In this document: one piece after another, positions 59,920-64,000 of the stretch
How the letters are laid out: each line of letters starts with the position of its first letter
Position numbering within the stretch: the stretch's first letter is position 1
NCBI RefSeq assembly: GCF_047238265.1
Contig: NZ_JBDFMM010000001.1
Coordinates: 2,666,001 to 2,730,000, forward strand
DNA: 64,000 nt
Direction of reading: 5' to 3'
Source: Paenibacillus_F sp047238265
GTDB lineage: Bacteria > Bacillota > Bacilli > Paenibacillales > NBRC-103111
Position numbers and translations under genes: made by a program
Notes under the pieces: generated by a model
Told to the model about the DNA's origin: nothing
Databases searched by the model: none
The model's input: the letters and a program-made list of their open reading frames with translations, nothing else

Positions 59920-60270
59920 GTGCAGCAGCCGATGCCCGTAAAATCAAAAAATAAACATAGGTATAATATTCCGGTGGAAGCGACTCTGGATGTTATCGGG
60001 GGGAAGTGGAAAACCGTTATTTTGTGCTACCTGACCGAAGGCCCCAAAAGAACGAGCGAACTGAAAAAAGATATACCGGCCATCACCCAGAAAATGCTGA
60101 CCCAGCAGCTTAAGGAGCTTGTGGAAGACGAGGTTATTACCAGAACTGTCTATAATCAGGTACCTCCTAAAGTGGTCTATGAGCTGAGTCCCCTGGGCTG
60201 GTCGTTAAAATCGATTCTCGACCAAATGTGCGATTGGGGAGACCGGTACATCAAAGATTACATCAAGTAA
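59920..60270 (+). CDS. HxlR-family winged-helix regulator
   Basis: About 116 residues. 'PVEATLDVIGGKWKTVILCYLTEGPKRTSELKKDIPAITQKMLTQQLKELVEDEVITRTVYNQVPPKVVYELSPLGWSLKSIL' is the full HxlR winged helix. Cys in 'VILCYL' and in 'QMCDWG' could serve as redox switches, as in YodB/HypR. GTG 59920 and ATG 59932 are both possible starts; ribosome sites are weak. Divergent from the flavin oxidoreductase gene, which it probably controls. Confidence 0.9.
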   Translation: MQQPMPVKSKNKHRYNIPVEATLDVIGGKWKTVILCYLTEGPKRTSELKKDIPAITQKMLTQQLKELVEDEVITRTVYNQVPPKVVYELSPLGWSLKSILDQMCDWGDRYIKDYIK

Positions 60271-60295
60271 TGCGTACGTAAAAACCGCAATTAAA

Positions 60296-60341
60296 ACAAG
60301 CTGGCCCGGAATTATCCGGCGCCAGCTTGTATTTTTTACGG
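60296..60341. terminator. Bidirectional terminator between HxlR and SLH-protein genes
   Basis: ACAAGCTGGC...GCCAGCTTGT with an inner CCGGA/TCCGG stem, A's on the left and T's on the right. Confidence 0.88.
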
Positions 60342-60362
60342 GAAGGCGGGCGACCTGCCCGT

Positions 60363-63300
60363 TTATTTCAAAAGATTGTAAACCGCCTGTGCGCTTTCCG
60401 CACGGTTAAGGATAGCTTGAGGCGCGAACAAGTTGCCTTCGCGCCCGTTCAGCAGCCCGGCGGCGACCGCTTTCGCGACGTCTCCCTTAGCCCATTCGCG
60501 GATGCTTTCGGCATCCGTGAAGGATAGGGAAGGCGCTGCGGCCGTCAGCTTTCCGCGCTTCGCCTCGTAGGCACGGACCAGCATCGCCGCCATCTGCTCA
60601 CGGGTGACCGTTCCGCCGGGTTCAAATTGCGAATCCGTCATACCGGTTACGATTCCCGCATGAAATGCTGCGGCGACTTCCCCGGCGAACCAGTCCCCGG
60701 CTTTTACGTCCGTGAAGGGGGTACCCGATTTTTGGGAAAGTCCCAAAGCACGTACGAGCAGGGCGGCGAATTCGGCACGGGTCACTTGGCGCTGGGGACT
60801 GAACAGGTTCTCGGTAACACCGTTTATGATCAGCTTGCGGCTCAGTTCGCTGATGGCCGGATACGCCCAATGGCCGGCATCGACATCCAGAAATGATTTG
60901 GTTACTTCCAACAAGCCGTAAGTACTGAAATGGCTGATGCTCGCCACAATCGTTCCGCTGCCGGACAGCTTCTGACCGTCGACATATTGAAGCGTTCCGT
61001 CTACGGACAGGTGATAAAGCGACGTAAGGTTAGAGTCGCTTCCTCCAGCCGCATGAAACGCGGTTTCAAGCGGAGCGGCGAAACGGTCCAGCACGGCTTG
61101 GGATTTGCCTCCGGCTTTGACTTCCATCCGGAAGTCGTAAATTCCCCGGCTGCGGACCTCAACACCCATTTTGTGCTTGGCCGTTTGCAGCAGTGCCTGC
61201 AGCCGGTTCCCATCGACAGGTTCGGCTTTGAAAACCAGCTTCGCGGCGGTATCGGCGGTCAGCGCCTGCCACTGCTGTATGACCGTGTTCGGGATCGATA
61301 CGCTTACACCGGCAAACTGAAGAATAAGCGGCCGGCTGCCGCCGAGAATCGTACCCGTGTCGGCCGGCAGATGTACCTCACGGATGCCCGCCGGTACGGA
61401 AACGGTTATTTTACCGTCCGTTTCCTTAAGCTCGGCCGGGTCTATGATTTGAATCCCGCCCGACGGTGAAGGTGCAGGAACCGTCGGACTTGTCGGTCCT
61501 GAACCGCCGGTCGATCCGGAACCTCCCGATCCTGACCCCTCGGAACCCGAAGAAGACTGCGCGGTTGCGGTAACGGTGGTTCCTTGGCTTTCCAGGCTGC
61601 TCCCGCGTTCGAGAGCCGTCACGACATACGTGTAGGTCTTGCCCGCTTGCACAGTGCTGTCCGACACGGTTTGAAGTCCAGCAAGTTCTGCTTTTACCTG
61701 TTTCCAGATGTGAGCGGGATTTGAAATGTCGGCTGCCCCGGCACCTTCCGACCTATAAATCACATAGGTGCCCGCCGTGCCGCCCGCCTCGTTTCGGATA
61801 CTCAGCTTGATTCCGCTGCCTTCAGCTGCTGCCGTTACGGCCGGGGCGGCGGGGAGAGACTTGGAAAGCCAGCTCATTTCCGGCATGAGGGCCGGATATC
61901 GATACAAATCGGTTTTTAAACGGTCTTGAAAACCGAGTTTATTTTCCAGTACCTGTGCGGCTGAGAAAAACATACTGCCTTTAACGTCAGTGAAGTTCCG
62001 GTTGAATAAAATTTGGTTAGGCAGTTGGTCCGGATCCAGCCAATTCGGATCGTCTGCTCCGATCTTATGAACGCCGTGACCGGCATAGAGCAGAACGTGT
62101 TTGCCCTCTACCTGGCGCTTCCACCACTCAATGAGCTTATCATAAGCGGCGGGACTGTAATTGATGTTCCAGTAGAGCTGAGGCGTGATGTAGTCGATCC
62201 ATTGTTCGTCCACCCATTTCTTACTGTCGGCATAGATCGCCGAGTAGCTTTCCAATCCGTTCGTTTCGGAACCCGCCGGATCGTTCGCTTTGTTTCTCCA
62301 AATGCCGAACGGGCTAATACCGAACTGGACGTAAGATTTGGACTTTTTAATTTCGGCGGAGAGCTGCCGGATCAGCGAGTCTACGTTGCTGCGGCGCCAA
62401 TCCGCTATGCTCATACCCGATCCGTAGGCCGCATATTCCGCAGCGTCGGGGTAATCCACTCCGGTTACGGGATAAGGATAGAAATAATCGTCAAAATGTA
62501 CGGCGTCGATATCATAGTTGTTTACCACTTCCATGATGCTGTCGATGATATACCGTTTGACTTCCGGCTTGCCGGGATTGTAACCGAGCTTGCCTCCGTA
62601 ATTGACGACCCAATCGGGATGCAGAACCGCGGGATTATTATCCGCCAGCTTGCTTTTATCCGTATCGTTGCTGATGCGGTAAGGGTTGAACCAGGCGTGA
62701 AGCTCCATATTCCGTTTATGGGCTTCCCGGATGGCGAAAGCAAGCGGGTCGTAACCCGGATCCTTGCCCTGCGTCCCCGTCAGCCAGGCGGACCACGGAT
62801 TCAAGGCGGAACGGTAGAACGTGTCCGAAGTGGGACGAACCTGATAAATTACGGTGTTAATTCCCGTGGCTTCAAGTTCGTCAAGCAAACGGACCAATTG
62901 CTGTTTCTGCTGCTCCGCATCGTAAGTTCCTTTTGCGGGCCAATCGATATTTTCGACGGTCGCGATCCAGGCGGCTCTCATTTCACGTTTCGGAGCGCCG
63001 GTTTCTTTGTTAACGACCAGCGCATACGTGTCGGTTTTGCCGTTTAGCGAAGCGCTTATCGTCGTTACACCGATACTCTTGGCTGTAATAACTCCTGCGG
63101 CGTCGATCTCGGCTGCTGCGGGATTGCTGCTCGTAAAGACCACGCCGCTTGTCGCTGCCGCCGGCGGCTGAGGGATATCAAGCAGTGTATAGGTGGCAAG
63201 CACTTTGGTCTGCCGCACGGCTCCGATATTCATTGACTTCACGTCTGTCAGCTGAATTTTGGTAAGAACCGGAACGGGTTCGATAACCGTAACGGAAACA

Positions 63301-64000
63301 ACCGTCTGCCGGCCCGCGAAGCTAACTGTAATCGAAGTGATACCGGGCGATTTTGCTATAATTTTTCCATCCGCCGTTACTTCGGCTACGGAAGGGTTGG
63401 AGCTTGCGAAACCGGCTTCCTTAGTGACTTCGAGCGGATCTGCCAGGCCGGCGTATGCGGCGAAAACTTTGGAAGCACCCGTTCGGCCCGCTTCCAGCCG
63501 CTCCGGTGCGTAGGCCTGAATCCCGAGCACCTGCGGTTCTCCAGAGGTGACTTCCACTTCAAACACCGCGGGCTGACTGTCGGAGTAAATAGCGGCAATG
63601 ACCGCTTTTCCTTCGCTCAAAGCACTTACCCGGCCGTTGGCGTCTACGGCTGCCACATCGGGATTACTGCTGTAAAAGCTGACTCCATTGTCAACTTTTT
63701 GAGGCGAGATGCTGTTGGCTTTGGTCACATAGACCTCCGCGTTTTTGCTCTGGCCGGTTTTCATCGGAGTTAATCCGGTCAGATCCAGCCCCGTAATTTC
63801 GGTGTTTGAGTAGATTGCGCTCAACCGGTCGTAATATAGGACCCCGGCATTTTTGTTGGTATCTTTCGTTTCAACCAGATATAGATCCATAAACTTGAAG
63901 GGACCCGGCTGTGAGGAAGGAATGTCTGCCGTAACGTAGCGCCATCCTTTCCAGTTGAAGCCTGTGCTGCTCGTAAAATCGACCGTAAAAGAAACACCGG
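60363..64000 (-). CDS. SLH-anchored family-10-like glycoside hydrolase, N-terminus outside window
   Basis: At least 1,212 residues; the frame stays open to the window end, so the signal peptide and start are missing. From the N side: an unassigned beta domain, two or three Big_2-type Ig repeats ('VSFYSSNPDVAAVDANGRVSALSEGKAVIAAIYSD', 'ASSNPSVAEVTADGKIIAKSPGITSITVSFAGRQT', 'FTSSNPAAAEIDAAGVITAKSIGVTTISASLNG'), a GHL10 catalytic domain ('KREMRAAWIATVENIDWPAKG...LHAWFNPYRIS...YDIDAVHFDDYFYPYPV'), a fibronectin-like module, a Gly/Ser/Thr-Pro linker, and three SLH repeats at the end ('FLDVDAGHWAYPAISEL', 'FTDVKAGDWFAGEVAAA', 'FTDAESIREWAKGDVAKA'). It is held on the wall and probably cleaves polymer or peptidoglycan glycan. 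Confidence 0.92.
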   Translation of the reverse strand, partial: GVSFTVDFTSSTGFNWKGWRYVTADIPSSQPGPFKFMDLYLVETKDTNKNAGVLYYDRLSAIYSNTEITGLDLTGLTPMKTGQSKNAEVYVTKANSISPQKVDNGVSFYSSNPDVAAVDANGRVSALSEGKAVIAAIYSDSQPAVFEVEVTSGEPQVLGIQAYAPERLEAGRTGASKVFAAYAGLADPLEVTKEAGFASSNPSVAEVTADGKIIAKSPGITSITVSFAGRQTVVSVTVIEPVPVLTKIQLTDVKSMNIGAVRQTKVLATYTLLDIPQPPAAATSGVVFTSSNPAAAEIDAAGVITAKSIGVTTISASLNGKTDTYALVVNKETGAPKREMRAAWIATVENIDWPAKGTYDAEQQKQQLVRLLDELEATGINTVIYQVRPTSDTFYRSALNPWSAWLTGTQGKDPGYDPLAFAIREAHKRNMELHAWFNPYRISNDTDKSKLADNNPAVLHPDWVVNYGGKLGYNPGKPEVKRYIIDSIMEVVNNYDIDAVHFDDYFYPYPVTGVDYPDAAEYAAYGSGMSIADWRRSNVDSLIRQLSAEIKKSKSYVQFGISPFGIWRNKANDPAGSETNGLESYSAIYADSKKWVDEQWIDYITPQLYWNINYSPAAYDKLIEWWKRQVEGKHVLLYAGHGVHKIGADDPNWLDPDQLPNQILFNRNFTDVKGSMFFSAAQVLENKLGFQDRLKTDLYRYPALMPEMSWLSKSLPAAPAVTAAAEGSGIKLSIRNEAGGTAGTYVIYRSEGAGAADISNPAHIWKQVKAELAGLQTVSDSTVQAGKTYTYVVTALERGSSLESQGTTVTATAQSSSGSEGSGSGGSGSTGGSGPTSPTVPAPSPSGGIQIIDPAELKETDGKITVSVPAGIREVHLPADTGTILGGSRPLILQFAGVSVSIPNTVIQQWQALTADTAAKLVFKAEPVDGNRLQALLQTAKHKMGVEVRSRGIYDFRMEVKAGGKSQAVLDRFAAPLETAFHAAGGSDSNLTSLYHLSVDGTLQYVDGQKLSGSGTIVASISHFSTYGLLEVTKSFLDVDAGHWAYPAISELSRKLIINGVTENLFSPQRQVTRAEFAALLVRALGLSQKSGTPFTDVKAGDWFAGEVAAAFHAGIVTGMTDSQFEPGGTVTREQMAAMLVRAYEAKRGKLTAAAPSLSFTDAESIREWAKGDVAKAVAAGLLNGREGNLFAPQAILNRAESAQAVYNLLK

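Noticed and set aside
62013..63047. 344-codon frame opposite the GHL10 domain
   Set aside because: Antisense shadow.

Overview
The window looks like chromosome from a spore-forming, Gram-positive bacterium of the Paenibacillus type. Reasons: a PdaA-type cortex deacetylase, a DUF3231 protein, SLH-domain and other Sec-exported wall or exo-enzymes, an LplABC-like sugar importer without its own ATPase next to a membrane AraC sensor, strong AGGAGG ribosome sites, GTG/TTG starts, and classic T-tract terminators. I see no rRNA, tRNA, CRISPR array, prophage or intact insertion sequence. Genus is an inference from gene content only.

Layout. 0-5 kb: tail of an APC permease, a DinB protein, then a light-sensing pair (heme oxygenase making biliverdin, and a bacteriophytochrome whose C-terminal GGDEF part is in another frame). 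5-9 kb: secreted protein, NRAMP Mn transporter with a possible MntR box, and HflX with a long structured leader. 9-19 kb: a frameshifted acyl-CoA-dehydrogenase-like flavoprotein, a TetR/NAD(P)-binding protein pair sharing one palindrome, a PPC-domain secreted protein, an ABC-F ATPase, AraC and VOC proteins, and an AdaA/radical-SAM pair. 19-27 kb: VOC protein, zinc peptidase, PdaA, an SDR remnant, oleate hydratase, and a three-gene operon (PepSY membrane protein, SbnA-like PLP enzyme, MFS exporter). 27-34 kb: PrsA-like isomerase followed by a large beta-helix exoprotein, GNAT, a 2OG-Fe(II) oxygenase, EamA transporter and a methyltransferase.

34-46 kb is a carbohydrate locus: frameshifted AraC sensor, solute-binding lipoprotein, two permeases, GH95-type hydrolase, SGNH esterase, and a secreted discoidin plus PL6-type lyase. 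Together they suggest sensing, extracellular cleavage, import and intracellular trimming of a decorated polysaccharide. 45-55 kb is rich in regulator/exporter pairs with visible operators (TetR/MFS, AraC/DHA2 MFS, ArsR/MFS) plus a proline-iminopeptidase-like hydrolase and a phytase-like secreted protein. 55-64 kb: GH18 chitinase with a consensus cre site, DUF3231 protein, CPBP protease-like membrane protein, divergent flavin oxidoreductase/HxlR, and the C-terminal 1,200 residues of an SLH-anchored family-10-like glycosidase running off the window.

Most notable: (i) an hflX leader with a 12-codon upstream ORF carrying an Arg-Val-Arg motif, then strong hairpins and a terminator directly before the gene; (ii) three genes each split by one extra base in the same direction (bphP, flavoprotein, AraC sensor); (iii) several self-consistent operator pairs; (iv) an uncharacterised PepSY/SbnA-like/MFS operon. 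None amounts to proof of a new system. The hflX leader and the SbnA-like operon are the best candidates for real novelty.
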